From positions 1 through 14,339 of the forward strand of contig CASBQH010000079.1 of the NCBI GenBank assembly GCA_949127695.1: a stretch of DNA of 14,339 bases. The letters are read 5' to 3'. The notes under the pieces are model-generated. The model saw only the letters and a list, made by a program, of their open reading frames with translations. It was not told where the DNA came from and made no database searches. This DNA comes from Synechococcales cyanobacterium PMM_0073. GTDB taxonomy: Bacteria > Cyanobacteriota > Cyanobacteriia > Elainellales > Elainellaceae. A program made the translations under genes and the position numbers. Numbering within the stretch: the stretch's first letter is position 1; every line of letters begins with the position of its first letter. Below, piece after piece: positions 6,848 to 14,339 of this stretch.

Positions 6848-8353
6848 CTATGCCTGAATCACAATATCGCTCACCGAAAGGCTAGGCGCAGCTTGCAGGG
6901 TGACAAAGTAGCCGCCGCTGCCGTTGTTGCCGAAGCCTTTGGCAGCTCCGTTGGCGTTGAAGAATAGCCTGCCGGTTTCTTCGCTGTAGGTGATCTTCTT
7001 GACGCTGATGGCTGCATCCGCATCATCAACGACGAGGGCAATATCGGCTCTGGAGATTGGCCCGAAGGTGGTCTGATCCAGCACGATTTGATCTGAGCCA
7101 GCCGTGAAGTCTTTGATCACGTCTTTGCCCATTGCCGCCTGGTTGTAAGTGGCATTGATATCGAACACAAAGCCATCGCCAGCCTCGCCGCCGGTCATCA
7201 CATCTTTGCCCCGTCCGCCGGTCAAGCTGTCGCCCCCTGCTCCACCGCGCAAGATGTCGTTGCCTAGCTCACCGCGCAAGGTGTCGCCCCCCGCCCCACC
7301 GTCTAGGATGTTGGCGCTGTTGTTGCCGATGATTAGGTTGATCAGCTCGTTGCCGGTACCGTTGGTGGCGGTGCCGTCCAGCGTCAGGTTTTCCACGTTG
7401 CGGCCTAGGGTAAAGTCAACGGTTGAGCGCACCAGATCAAGCCCCCCGAAAGCAATACTACCAGTGAGGCCACTGCTCCCTTCGTCCACAATGTCACCCG
7501 CATCAGTTACGAGATAGGTATCACTGCCCAACCCGCCGATCATCCGGTCGTTGCCTGCGCCGCCGTTTAAGATGTCATTGCCTGAGTTGCCGTTCAAGAT
7601 ATCGTTACCATCTCCCCCTTCTAGCGTGTCATCCCCAAACCCACCGTCAATGTTGTCGTCGCCTGCCAAACCCTGAAGAATGTTGCTGAAGGCGTTGCCG
7701 ATGATCACGTTGTTCAGCTCATTGCCAGTGCCGTTAAACGCAGTGCTGTTGAGCACTTCATTAAACAACGTCAGGTTCTCCACGTTTGCCGATAGCGTAT
7801 GGCTAACGCTGGAAATCACCGTGTCAATACCACTATTTGCAGCTTCCTGCACCACATCACCCGCACTGTCCACCCGGTAGAGATCGCTGCCACTACCGCC
7901 ATTCATTGTGTCGTTTCCAGTACCGCCATCGAGAACGTCATTCCCGTTTCCGCCGATTATGGTGTCATTTCCACCCAACCCAAACAGACTGACAGAGGCA
8001 GCAGCAGCAGAAACGAGTCTATTGTCGAGTTCATTGCCGACGCCGGATATGGGCAGACCGATACCGGCAACAATCATGTTCTCAACGTTTGCACTCAGAG
8101 TGAAGTTCACGTTTGCCTCAATCGTATCAATCCCATCATTTGCGTTTTCAATGACCAGATCAGCAGCGTTATCTACCGTATACCTGTCGTTACCGCTGCC
8201 ACCGCGCATTGTATCGATACCTGTGCCGCCGTCCAGGATATCGTCACCAGCATCGCTAAACAGCAGATCGTTGCCAGCTAAACCATTGAGAAAATCAGCC
8301 TCAGAAGTACCAAACAACTGATCGTTTATGTTCGTTCCATCGATACGTGCCAT
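6848..8353 (-). CDS. RTX-type calcium-binding repeat protein, probably type I secreted
   Basis: The 501-residue acidic, glycine-rich protein has many RTX nonapeptides (GGxGNDxLx) in blocks at about residues 22-55, 124-158, 225-277 and 349-392. These form Ca2+-binding parallel beta-rolls after export. Between blocks a recurring module of about 60 residues ends in VENLTL followed by GTGNELxNxIIGN (residues 90-110, 191-220, 320-344). No protease, lipase or other effector domain is present. The C-terminus (FVFDINATYNQAAMGKDVIK, then ITYSEETGRLFFNANGA, ending SVSDIVIQA) resembles the end of serralysin/hemolysin-type proteins that carries the type I secretion signal. There is no N-terminal signal peptide. 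It starts at ATG 8353 with AAAGGAC upstream. It has its own terminator and sits between two fragments of sulP, as if inserted into it. Confidence 0.93.
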   Translation of the reverse strand: MARIDGTNINDQLFGTSEADFLNGLAGNDLLFSDAGDDILDGGTGIDTMRGGSGNDRYTVDNAADLVIENANDGIDTIEANVNFTLSANVENMIVAGIGLPISGVGNELDNRLVSAAAASVSLFGLGGNDTIIGGNGNDVLDGGTGNDTMNGGSGSDLYRVDSAGDVVQEAANSGIDTVISSVSHTLSANVENLTLFNEVLNSTAFNGTGNELNNVIIGNAFSNILQGLAGDDNIDGGFGDDTLEGGDGNDILNGNSGNDILNGGAGNDRMIGGLGSDTYLVTDAGDIVDEGSSGLTGSIAFGGLDLVRSTVDFTLGRNVENLTLDGTATNGTGNELINLIIGNNSANILDGGAGGDTLRGELGNDILRGGAGGDSLTGGRGKDVMTGGEAGDGFVFDINATYNQAAMGKDVIKDFTAGSDQIVLDQTTFGPISRADIALVVDDADAAISVKKITYSEETGRLFFNANGAAKGFGNNGSGGYFVTLQAAPSLSVSDIVIQA

Positions 8354-8371
8354 TGTTCGTTTGTCCTTTTG

Positions 8372-8434
8372 TTAGATTAGATAATTGGGTTATGGTTAAC
8401 TTCATTGCTTTGTTTAACCATGCATCTAATCTAA
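8372..8434. repeat. two-part inverted repeat in the leader of the RTX gene
   Basis: Outer arms TTAGATTAGAT (8372-8382) and ATCTAATCTAA (8424-8434) are perfect 11-base complements. Inside them ATGGTTAA (8392-8399) pairs with TTAACCAT (8414-8421) around a 14-base loop. It begins 18 bases upstream of the RTX start codon. It could be an mRNA hairpin, an operator, or a remnant of an inserted element end. Confidence 0.75.
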
Positions 8435-8463
8435 ATTCTGAAATTCGATATGTCGGTCGGCAA
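8435..8463 (-). promoter_or_regulatory. possible promoter of the RTX gene
   Basis: On the minus strand TTGCCG (8463-8458), a 17-base spacer and CAGAAT (8440-8435) form a moderate sigma70-type match. Transcription would start near 8428, within the outer arm of the inverted repeat, so the repeat could overlap the start site and act in control. No other evidence supports it. Confidence 0.35.
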
Positions 8464-8476
8464 AAGTCAGAAAAAG

Positions 8477-8695
8477 TCAGATGATGCTGGAATATGTTGG
8501 ATTAGTTTTTATTGGAAGCGGTTGGGAAATAAAAGAAGCATAAAGCCCTACTTTTGGCTCTACGCCCGCAATAATTGAAAAGGCAATCGCTTCTGGAATC
8601 AGCGCCAGCGCCACCCCCGTTCCGGCCAGCAGATCGGCTCGAACGTTGGAAAGCCAGTCTTGACGCAATGGTTTAACTGCTCCTTTAAAGCTCAA
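8477..8695 (-). pseudogene. N-terminal remnant of a SulP-family anion transporter
   Basis: A TTG start at 8695-8693, preceded by a strong GGAGG, opens a frame matching the start of SulP (sulfate/bicarbonate-type) permeases. [20 protein letters not shown] and [19 protein letters not shown] are the first transmembrane hairpin region. The match ends after YASFI near 8537, where the next transmembrane helix should begin; the remaining residues are unrelated and stop at 8477. Only about 53 of the usual 500-plus residues remain. The start and ribosome site are intact, so a short peptide may still be made. It follows recJ by 84 bases on the same strand, so the ancestral sulP was probably the next gene after recJ. 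Confidence 0.85.
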
Positions 8696-8779
8696 GTTGC
8701 CTCCATGAGCAGAAGGCAGTCAGCTTAACCAATCTGAGGTTGGAATGCTTGGGCGGGTTGCGCTTAGAGCAAGGTGGGG

Positions 8780-11698
8780 TCAGTCAGTTTGCGCCTGATC
8801 GATTTGCAGCAGCAGTCCCAGCGGTTCTGTGGCCTCTGCCCCCATCACCAGCCTTTGCAAATGCTGAAACTGCCAATCAGAGAGCGGAATTTCGGCATCG
8901 GCGGCCAGCGTTAGCAGTCGATCAATCTGAGCAATGGTCGAGGCAATGGCTGACAGATCAGCGCCTTCTAGCCAGCGGCTCAGCGGATGCTCCCACTGCG
9001 CCAGAAATATTTGCAGGGTTTCGCGGTCAGTCGGGTCAATTGGCGCGGCCAGCACAGCGCCATACAGCTCGCCTGTGCCGTCGCCCAGCAGCGCCTCTTC
9101 TTGCCAAGACTGCCATTCAGCGGCCAGCAGCGGCGGCAGCATACCCAGCGTATATTTTTTGCGGGCGCGCAGCGAGATACCGCCCACTTCGCAAGGTTCG
9201 CCCGCCGCCAGCAAAAACTGATGCAGCTCCTTAAAAATCGGCTGAATTACCTCGCGTTCGATCACCGAACAGAGCCGCAGCCCCACATCAGAATAGTCAG
9301 TAGCAATATAGTCAGTGGCGGCAGCAGCATCCAGGCTGGTCTGAATCAGCGCATATTTTTTGTAGGCGGCAGTCAGGTCTTTTTGGCTGCGGCTATCGAG
9401 GCGACCCCAGACGGTTTCGCCTAGCCTGTGGATGAGCCAGGGCTTGGGGTCATCGGCTTGAAGCTGAACGAGAGCGGGCAGCTTGGGCTGCTCAGGTGGT
9501 TCAGACGGTGCAGGCGGTTCAGACGGTACAGACGGTGCAACTGAACTGGGTTGAGCCAGCTGCTGAAAGAGCTGCTGCTGATCAAGCTGCTGCTGTAGCG
9601 CCTCAAACTGCTGCTGAACCACCGCCAGCTGCTGATTGAGAGTAGCAATCTGCTGATCTTTTTGCTGAATGACTCGCTCTAATTGGCGAATGCGCTTGAG
9701 GTGATCGGCCTCTTGCGTCACAGGCGCTTGACTCGGCTGAGAAACGGGCTTAGCAATCGGCGCAACCATCGGCTCAGCAACTGGCTCAGCGCCCAGCGCG
9801 GGCAGATATTCTAGATCGGCGACAATCTGCCTGACGCGATGCCGATGGCCGGCGATTTCTAAATGAGCCGTCTTGGAAAGATCGGGCTGCTGGAACGGCT
9901 CAGAACTATCAGCTGGCTGGCTTTCCCGCACCCCCACCAGCTCTAGCTCAACTGAGCGCGTGCCTTGCCATTCATTCAGCCGCAGCTTATAGGCCACATC
10001 CACTTGATTGGGCAGCGGATGATAGACCCCCCAGCGCCAAGCAATTGCCCGCAGGCTATGGCTGGGGTCAGAGTTCTGCACCAGCGTCACCTTCAAATGC
10101 GCCTGATTTTGGCCGATCTGCCGCTGCTCAACCACGCGCACGTTGGGCGTCCAGAAGATCGGGTCTGGGTTTTCAATCCCACAGGGATGCAGCACATCCA
10201 TCTGCTCATAGAGCGCCAGCGTCAGATCGCGGAAGTTGGCCTGCACATCTACGCTCACCAGCGGCTTCAGATGTTCGGGACGCAGCGACTGATGGGCAAA
10301 TTCGCGCAGGCGATCCCGCACCGCCTCTAGCTTGGCGGCCTCAAATGTGAAGCCACCCGCCGCCCGATGCCCGCCAAACCGACCCAGCAGATCATGGCAA
10401 AACTGCAATGCCTCAAACACATCAAATTCTGGAATGCCGCGCGCCGAGCCGCGTATTTTGGCAGGTTCTGCGGGTTCTGCTTCGCTCGCCTCGGTTTCTG
10501 CGTTGGCTTCACCCTCAATCGTGCCAATAAACACCGGCACGCCGTAGCGCTCCACCAGCCGCGAGGCGACAATTCCAATCACGCCATGATGCCAACCGGG
10601 CTGCACAATCACCAAGACCCGCTCCTGCTGCGGATTGAATCTGGTTTCTAGACACCAGGCAATCGCCTCTTGTTCAATCAGCTCACAGAGGCGCTGCCGC
10701 AGCTGATTCACCTGCTCGCATTTCATCGCCAGCTCTAGGGCGCGGCCATCTTCGTCAGTAATCAGCAGCTCAATCACAATCTGCGGGTCAGCCAGTCGGC
10801 CAATGGCGTTGATCCGCGGGCCCAGCCGAAACCCAATTGCCTCTGGCTTCAAGGCTTTTTCCTGGCTGAGTCCGGCGACTTGAATCAGCGCCTGAATCCC
10901 GGCCATGCGTGACTTGGGCAAGAGCTTCAGGCCGCGTTTGACCCAGCGGCGGTTCACGCCCGTCAGCGGAGCCAAGTCGGCAATCGTGCCCAGCGTAAAC
11001 AGCTCGATCAGCGGCGTAGTCAAGTCCTGCGTTTTTTGCAGGCTCTGCGCCAGACAGACCGCCAAAATATAGGCCACTCCCACGCCAGCCGCTCCCCGGT
11101 AGGGCGACTCTGGCCGAATTAGCTTCGGGTTGAGGATGGCGTTAGCGGGGGGTAGCTCTGGCGGCAGGTCATGATGATCAGTGACAATCACGGCCATGCC
11201 CAGCTCTCTGGCGCGGGCAATTGGCTCATAGGCGGCAATGCCGTTATCAACCGTGAGGATCAGCCCGACGCCCTCGGCGTGAAACTCTTCGATGATGCGG
11301 CGGTTGATGCCGTAGCCTTCCTGCATCCGGCTAGGGATGGCATATTCGACGGTGGCTCCCAGGTAGCGCAGCGCCCGCAGCAAGAGCGCCGTGCTGGTCA
11401 TGCCGTCGGCGTCATAGTCCCCGCAGATCGCAATATACTGGCGCTCGGCAATGGCGCGCAGCAGCAGCTCTAGCGCCATTGGCAGATCGGCAAACTCTTC
11501 TAGCGGCGAGGGCAGAATTTGCAGCTCTGGGTTGAGAAACAGCTGCGCGGCTTCTGGCGTAGCAACGCCTCGGTTCAGCAAAACCTGCGTTAACAGCTCA
11601 GGCAGCTGAGTCGCCTGGGCGAGCAAATGCGCTGATTCGGGCTGAGCGGTTGCCAGATGCCAGCGCTGTTGGGGGAAGCGATCAGAAGCCACGCGCAA
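8780..11698 (-). CDS. recJ: single-stranded-DNA-specific exonuclease RecJ, long cyanobacterial form
   Basis: RecJ is the 5'-3' single-strand DNA exonuclease of recombination, mismatch and base-excision repair. The DHH catalytic motifs are intact: GDYDADGMTS from residue 93, TVDNG (149-153), TDHHDLP (173-179), RLGPRINAIGRL (291-302). The DHHA1 motif GRFGGHRAAGGF is at 439-450, followed by an OB-fold region to about 595. A short acidic insert (about 395-413, rich in E and A) precedes DHHA1. At 972 residues it far exceeds the roughly 570 of E. coli RecJ. The extra C-terminus holds a Gln-rich coiled coil (about 665-714), a Pro/Ser linker and a helical domain of about 220 residues. The start is TTG (11698-11696) or GTG at 11692; an in-frame stop lies just upstream, no Shine-Dalgarno is seen, and no earlier ATG exists. 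It is 49 bases downstream of the small exported-protein gene. Confidence 0.95.
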   Translation of the reverse strand: MRVASDRFPQQRWHLATAQPESAHLLAQATQLPELLTQVLLNRGVATPEAAQLFLNPELQILPSPLEEFADLPMALELLLRAIAERQYIAICGDYDADGMTSTALLLRALRYLGATVEYAIPSRMQEGYGINRRIIEEFHAEGVGLILTVDNGIAAYEPIARARELGMAVIVTDHHDLPPELPPANAILNPKLIRPESPYRGAAGVGVAYILAVCLAQSLQKTQDLTTPLIELFTLGTIADLAPLTGVNRRWVKRGLKLLPKSRMAGIQALIQVAGLSQEKALKPEAIGFRLGPRINAIGRLADPQIVIELLITDEDGRALELAMKCEQVNQLRQRLCELIEQEAIAWCLETRFNPQQERVLVIVQPGWHHGVIGIVASRLVERYGVPVFIGTIEGEANAETEASEAEPAEPAKIRGSARGIPEFDVFEALQFCHDLLGRFGGHRAAGGFTFEAAKLEAVRDRLREFAHQSLRPEHLKPLVSVDVQANFRDLTLALYEQMDVLHPCGIENPDPIFWTPNVRVVEQRQIGQNQAHLKVTLVQNSDPSHSLRAIAWRWGVYHPLPNQVDVAYKLRLNEWQGTRSVELELVGVRESQPADSSEPFQQPDLSKTAHLEIAGHRHRVRQIVADLEYLPALGAEPVAEPMVAPIAKPVSQPSQAPVTQEADHLKRIRQLERVIQQKDQQIATLNQQLAVVQQQFEALQQQLDQQQLFQQLAQPSSVAPSVPSEPPAPSEPPEQPKLPALVQLQADDPKPWLIHRLGETVWGRLDSRSQKDLTAAYKKYALIQTSLDAAAATDYIATDYSDVGLRLCSVIEREVIQPIFKELHQFLLAAGEPCEVGGISLRARKKYTLGMLPPLLAAEWQSWQEEALLGDGTGELYGAVLAAPIDPTDRETLQIFLAQWEHPLSRWLEGADLSAIASTIAQIDRLLTLAADAEIPLSDWQFQHLQRLVMGAEATEPLGLLLQIDQAQTD
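9498..9536. repeat. short tandem repeat in the recJ linker
   Basis: GGTTCAGACGGT occurs at 9498-9509 and 9516-9527 with a partial third copy to 9536. On the coding strand it encodes the Pro/Ser-rich linker after the RecJ coiled coil (SEPPAPSEPPE). It explains the low-complexity composition there. Confidence 0.75.
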
Positions 11699-11747
11699 AT
11701 TGGGGGAAAAGGGCTAGAGAGTTTTACCTATGAGGATCTTTATTTAA

Positions 11748-12224
11748 CTAAAAAATCTTCACCTTGCCGTCGTTTTCAATGTAAACCGAGCGGTCGCCGG
11801 GTGGCCTGCCACCGGGCAGCAGTTCAATTCGCAGCTGATTGGCGGCAGGCCGAAACAGCGAGACTCGCAGCGGCAGGTCGGTTTCATCCCAAAATACCAG
11901 CGAGGCGTTAGGGCGGGTGCCAAAGTTGGGATCAACGGCCACTTCCTGGCTGGGCAAGAGGGCAATCGGGCTGGTTCCGTAAATCTGCTCGACTTGCACC
12001 AGGCTGGAGGTGCGGTTGACTACCGAAATTTGGATGCGCTGACCGGGCGTAAACTGAATCTGGCGCGAGCCGCAGCTGGCAACGCAGGGTTTGGCCAGTC
12101 CGGCTGAAGTCAGGCTCTGGGCAAGGATTAAGCCTGCTCCAATTGCAACCAAAGCTGCGCCAGTGCCAAACTGCCGGGTCAGCTGAATTGGCCAGCGCCT
12201 GCCAAACTGGGATAGATTTCGCAT
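11748..12224 (-). CDS. conserved exported protein of the recJ neighbourhood, function unknown
   Basis: The 158-residue protein has a basic N-terminus, a hydrophobic segment (residues 21-42) and a likely signal peptidase site after A44 (AGLA, then KPCVASCGSR). Cys47 and Cys51 could form a disulphide. The mature part is beta-rich with blocks IQFTPGQRIQISVVN, VFWDETDLPLRVSLF and the C-terminal LLPGGRPPGDRSVYIENDGK. I recognise this as a cyanobacterial family without an assigned function; a periplasmic or lumenal location is inferred. ATG at 12224-12222, with a leader of only about 20 bases after the promoter at 12252-12280. recJ follows after 49 bases, so the two probably share a transcript. Confidence 0.85.
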   Translation of the reverse strand: MRNLSQFGRRWPIQLTRQFGTGAALVAIGAGLILAQSLTSAGLAKPCVASCGSRQIQFTPGQRIQISVVNRTSSLVQVEQIYGTSPIALLPSQEVAVDPNFGTRPNASLVFWDETDLPLRVSLFRPAANQLRIELLPGGRPPGDRSVYIENDGKVKIF

Positions 12225-12251
12225 CTTAGATCTAGCTTTTTACTCGGCGTC

Positions 12252-12280
12252 ATCATACGAGTTTTGGCAAGGTTGGGCAA
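12252..12280 (-). promoter_or_regulatory. sigma70-type promoter for the exported-protein gene and recJ
   Basis: On the minus strand TTGCCC (12280-12275), a 17-base spacer and TATGAT (12257-12252) give a near-consensus promoter. Transcription would start near 12245, about 20 bases before the ATG at 12224. Confidence 0.65.
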
Positions 12281-12481
12281 AGTGGTGGTTGGGCAACCCG
12301 TATGTCATAAAAGCTTATCTTTCTTTTGACAATTGCAATCTATCTCGATTGGAGAGTTCAAGCCGCTGCTAGATTCTGTAAACTATATCAGTAGTTTTTT
12401 GGCTCATTGTTTTCTACAAAATTCAGGGTAGGTTTGGGAAAATCTGCCCGCTTAGCTCTTGTCTTGATGGAGGAAAGCTCA

Positions 12482-13021
12482 ATGTTAAAGCAGTTTCTAA
12501 TCGTCAGCTCTGTTTGCACGAGTCTCTGGACTGGCCTCTGGGTAGTTCCGGCGCTCGCTCAGGCTCCGGCTCCGGCTCCGGCTCCAGAGGCTAGCCCGCA
12601 GAGTCCCGCTCCCCAGGCTTCACCCAGTCCGGCAGCTGATAGCACCCCAGTCAGTCAGGCTGAGGTCGAAAAGTTTGCCAGCGCCATCAAGCAGTTTCAA
12701 ACGATTCGGCAAGGGGCACAGCAGCAGGCAACCGAGATTTTAGCAGGCGAAGAGCTGAGCGCTGATCGGTTTCAACAGATCTTGCAAACCCAGCGAGATC
12801 CGCAGGCTCCTGCGCCAACGCCTGCTGTGACTTCGCAAGAGCAAGGGCAATTTGAGCGGGCAATCAGCAAGCTTGAGGAGCTGAATCAAGCCACCAGAGC
12901 GCAGATGACTCAGGCGGTAGAGTCGCAGGGGATTGAACCAGAGCGCTTCTCGCAGATTCTGGCTCAGGCTCAGCAAGATGCTGGACTTCGCGCCAGAATT
13001 GAAGAGCAGCTAAACCAGTAG
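12482..13021 (+). CDS. DUF4168 domain exported protein
   Basis: The start is taken at ATG 12482 because GGAGGAAA lies just upstream and a typical signal peptide begins there (MLKQFLIVSSVCTSLWTGLW, cleavage around ALAQA). The frame extends upstream to a TTG at 12407 but that extension has no ribosome site. The mature protein of about 150 residues has a Pro/Ala/Ser linker (residues 29-56), then two helical halves of similar pattern: VEKFASAIKQFQTIRQ...LSADRFQQILQTQ and FERAISKLEELNQATR...IEPERFSQILAQAQ. This is the DUF4168 layout, a cyanobacterial and proteobacterial periplasmic helical family of unknown function. It is 100 bases upstream of purM, with a candidate purM promoter between. Confidence 0.88.
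   Translation: MLKQFLIVSSVCTSLWTGLWVVPALAQAPAPAPAPEASPQSPAPQASPSPAADSTPVSQAEVEKFASAIKQFQTIRQGAQQQATEILAGEELSADRFQQILQTQRDPQAPAPTPAVTSQEQGQFERAISKLEELNQATRAQMTQAVESQGIEPERFSQILAQAQQDAGLRARIEEQLNQ
12562..12585 (+). repeat. hexanucleotide GGCTCC repeat, four copies
   Basis: Four perfect GGCTCC copies lie in the start of the mature DUF4168 protein and encode alternating Ala-Pro. The repeat can change length in steps of two codons without breaking the frame. Confidence 0.85.
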
Positions 13022-13070
13022 GCGCTCAGTCCCCTCGCCAATTTGTTGCGCCCGCTCAGCGCCTGCCGAG

Positions 13071-13076
13071 TACAAT
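13071..13076 (+). promoter_or_regulatory. possible -10 element for purM
   Basis: TACAAT lies 46 bases before the purM start. No good -35 box is at the usual distance (TTGCGC is 19 bases away), which is common for cyanobacterial promoters. Transcription from the DUF4168 gene could also reach purM. Confidence 0.35.
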
Positions 13077-13121
13077 GCGGTTTGTTCGGTTTAAGGCTGA
13101 GTTGAGAGAGGCAGAGTAAAG

Positions 13122-14150
13122 ATGGACTATCGGCAGGCGGGTGTAGATGTTGAGGCAGGGCGGGCATTTGTGCAGCAAATCCGCCAGTCGGTAGAGCGCA
13201 CCTATCGCCCAGAGGTGTTGGGCAGCTTTGGCGGCTTTGGCGGTTTGTTTGAGCTGCCCGCAGGCTATCGCCAGCCGGTGTTGGTTTCAGGCACAGATGG
13301 CGTTGGCACGAAGCTGAAGCTGGCGCATGACTGTCAGCAGCACGATACGGTCGGGATTGACCTGGTGGCGATGTGCGTGAATGACGTGCTCACTGCCGGG
13401 GCTGAGCCGCTGTTTTTCTTAGACTATTTGGCGACTGGCAAGCTAGAGCCAGACCAGCTGGTGCAGGTAGTAGCTGGAATTGCGCTGGGCTGTCAGCAGG
13501 CAGGCTGTGCGCTAGTGGGCGGCGAAACGGCTGAGATGCCGGGATTTTACCAGGCGGGCGAGTATGATCTGGCCGGGTTTTGCGTTGGCATTGTCGAAAA
13601 AAACCAGATTCTTAGCGGTGCGGCAGTGCAACCTGGCGATATTGCCATTGGCTTAGCCAGCTCAGGGATTCATAGCAATGGCTATAGTCTAGTACGCAAG
13701 ATTATCGAGCAGTCTGGCGTCAAGCTGAGCGACTGCCCCGCCGAGCTAGGCGACCAGACTCTCGCTGATTTACTCCTAACGCCGACGCAGATTTATGTCA
13801 AGCCCGTGCTGGCTGCGCTAAGGGCAGGACTCAAAATTCACGGCATGGCGCATATTACCGGCGGTGGCCTACCCGAAAACCTGCCCCGCTGCCTGGGTGA
13901 GCATCAATCAGTTCGGGTAGCGCATGGCAGTTGGCCAGTGCCGCCAATTTTTGGCTGGCTGGCCGCAGTGGGCGGAGTCACCCTGCCCGAAATGTATAGC
14001 ACCTTCAACATGGGCATTGGCTATGTGCTGATTGCCCCACCTGCTCAAGTCGAGCCGCTGATCGCCCAGTTGACAGCTGAGGCAATTGCAGCTTATTCGA
14101 TTGGTGAGGTCGTCGGAGGCAGCGGCGAGCTGTTGTGGGAAGGGCTATAG
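13122..14150 (+). CDS. purM: phosphoribosylformylglycinamidine cyclo-ligase (AIR synthetase)
   Basis: PurM closes the imidazole ring: FGAM plus ATP gives aminoimidazole ribonucleotide, step five of cytosolic purine synthesis. The 342-residue protein has all the usual blocks: [14 protein letters not shown] (about 54-67), [20 protein letters not shown] (80-100), the nucleotide-binding [12 protein letters not shown] (about 133-144), [17 protein letters not shown] (about 178-194) and [14 protein letters not shown]. Length equals that of the family and no residue appears missing. ATG at 13122 is preceded by an AGAGAGG ribosome site about 10 bases upstream. It is not grouped with other purine genes, as is usual in cyanobacteria. 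Confidence 0.97.
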   Translation: MDYRQAGVDVEAGRAFVQQIRQSVERTYRPEVLGSFGGFGGLFELPAGYRQPVLVSGTDGVGTKLKLAHDCQQHDTVGIDLVAMCVNDVLTAGAEPLFFLDYLATGKLEPDQLVQVVAGIALGCQQAGCALVGGETAEMPGFYQAGEYDLAGFCVGIVEKNQILSGAAVQPGDIAIGLASSGIHSNGYSLVRKIIEQSGVKLSDCPAELGDQTLADLLLTPTQIYVKPVLAALRAGLKIHGMAHITGGGLPENLPRCLGEHQSVRVAHGSWPVPPIFGWLAAVGGVTLPEMYSTFNMGIGYVLIAPPAQVEPLIAQLTAEAIAAYSIGEVVGGSGELLWEGL

Positions 14151-14339
14151 GAAAAGTGGATTGAACTGTGACAGGACGACTGTGCAATCTGCTGCTGAAC
14201 GATACCTGTCTAGGTGTTAAATCCAGGTGAGAGAATATATTACACCGGGTCTAATTCGTCTAGAATTGCTTATAGAATAAGCTTTTCAGGACTTTCCAGT
14301 CTGAGACCAACAGGATAAAGTGAAAGCGTTGTCTGGTTC
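14151..14339. other. region after purM, no gene recognised
   Basis: No coding frame of note. A small hairpin (GCTTAT 14268-14273, ATAAGC 14277-14282, followed by TTTT) could be a weak terminator for purM, though it lies 118 bases past the stop. An AT-rich element (AATATATTACA near 14234) could instead be a promoter for a gene beyond the window. Confidence 0.35.

Noticed and set aside
7149-8321. Several plus-strand ORFs opposite the RTX gene, rich in Pro and Ser
   Set aside because: These are mirror frames of the Gly-Asp repeat codons and have no ribosome sites or family resemblance.
6848-8353. CRISPR-like periodic repeats in the RTX region
   Set aside because: The repeats are coding 27-base RTX units with codon-level variation, without spacers or identical direct repeats.
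8462-8480. Direct repeat AAAAGTCAG twice near the right sulP junction, as a target-site duplication
   Set aside because: The two copies are adjacent rather than flanking the cassette and no copy was found at the left junction.
12326-12354. Consensus -35 TTGACA upstream of the DUF4168 gene
   Set aside because: No acceptable -10 sequence lies 16-18 bases downstream (TTGGAG at best), so I did not call a promoter. A weak TAAACT at 12379 has no partner.
12407-12481. 25-codon upstream extension of the DUF4168 gene from TTG 12407
   Set aside because: It has no ribosome site and would bury the signal peptide. ATG 12482 with GGAGGAAA upstream is the better start.
13021-13064. GGCGCTCAG / CTCAGCGCC as a terminator after the DUF4168 gene
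   Set aside because: The arms are imperfectly complementary, the loop is long and no T run follows on the plus strand.

Overview
The window looks like a stretch of cyanobacterial chromosome, probably from a filamentous or Leptolyngbya-like lineage. The evidence is gene content and neighbourhood: a long RecJ with a C-terminal extension, a small secreted cyanobacteria-type protein beside recJ, a DUF4168 protein, and an Orn/Lys/Arg decarboxylase - cbiT - cdsA run. The genus call is inference; there is no rRNA or other phylogenetic marker here.

Layout. Positions 1-1245 are accessory DNA on the minus strand: a DUF2283 gene cut by the window edge, overlapped by a 101-residue gene (together resembling a toxin-antitoxin-like pair), then the decayed remnant of an IS3-family transposase and about 200 bases of unexplained sequence. 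Positions 1246-3165 (plus) encode a 639-residue repeat protein with a PPC-like N-terminus and a 44-51-residue propeller-type repeat that appears to be nested inside a cadherin-like (CSPG-type) domain. It converges, with a 4-base overlap, on a minus-strand group: Orn/Lys/Arg decarboxylase (4846-6348), CbiT (4202-4804) and CdsA (3162-4025).

Positions 6539-8695 hold the most unusual arrangement. A SulP-family anion transporter gene survives only as a start fragment (8477-8695) and the very end of its STAS domain (6539-6660), both on the minus strand and in the right order. The space between them is filled by a complete RTX calcium-binding repeat protein gene (6848-8353) with its own hairpin terminator and an inverted-repeat leader. 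This looks like replacement of the middle of sulP by an RTX cassette.

Positions 8780-12224 carry recJ and, just upstream of it, a small exported conserved protein, apparently cotranscribed from a good sigma70-type promoter at 12252-12280. Positions 12482-14150 (plus) carry a DUF4168 exported protein and purM. The housekeeping genes (cdsA, cbiT, recJ, purM) act in phospholipid synthesis, cobalamin synthesis, DNA repair and purine synthesis and do not form one pathway. The accessory genes (RTX protein, propeller protein, TA-like pair, IS remnant) sit in gaps between them.
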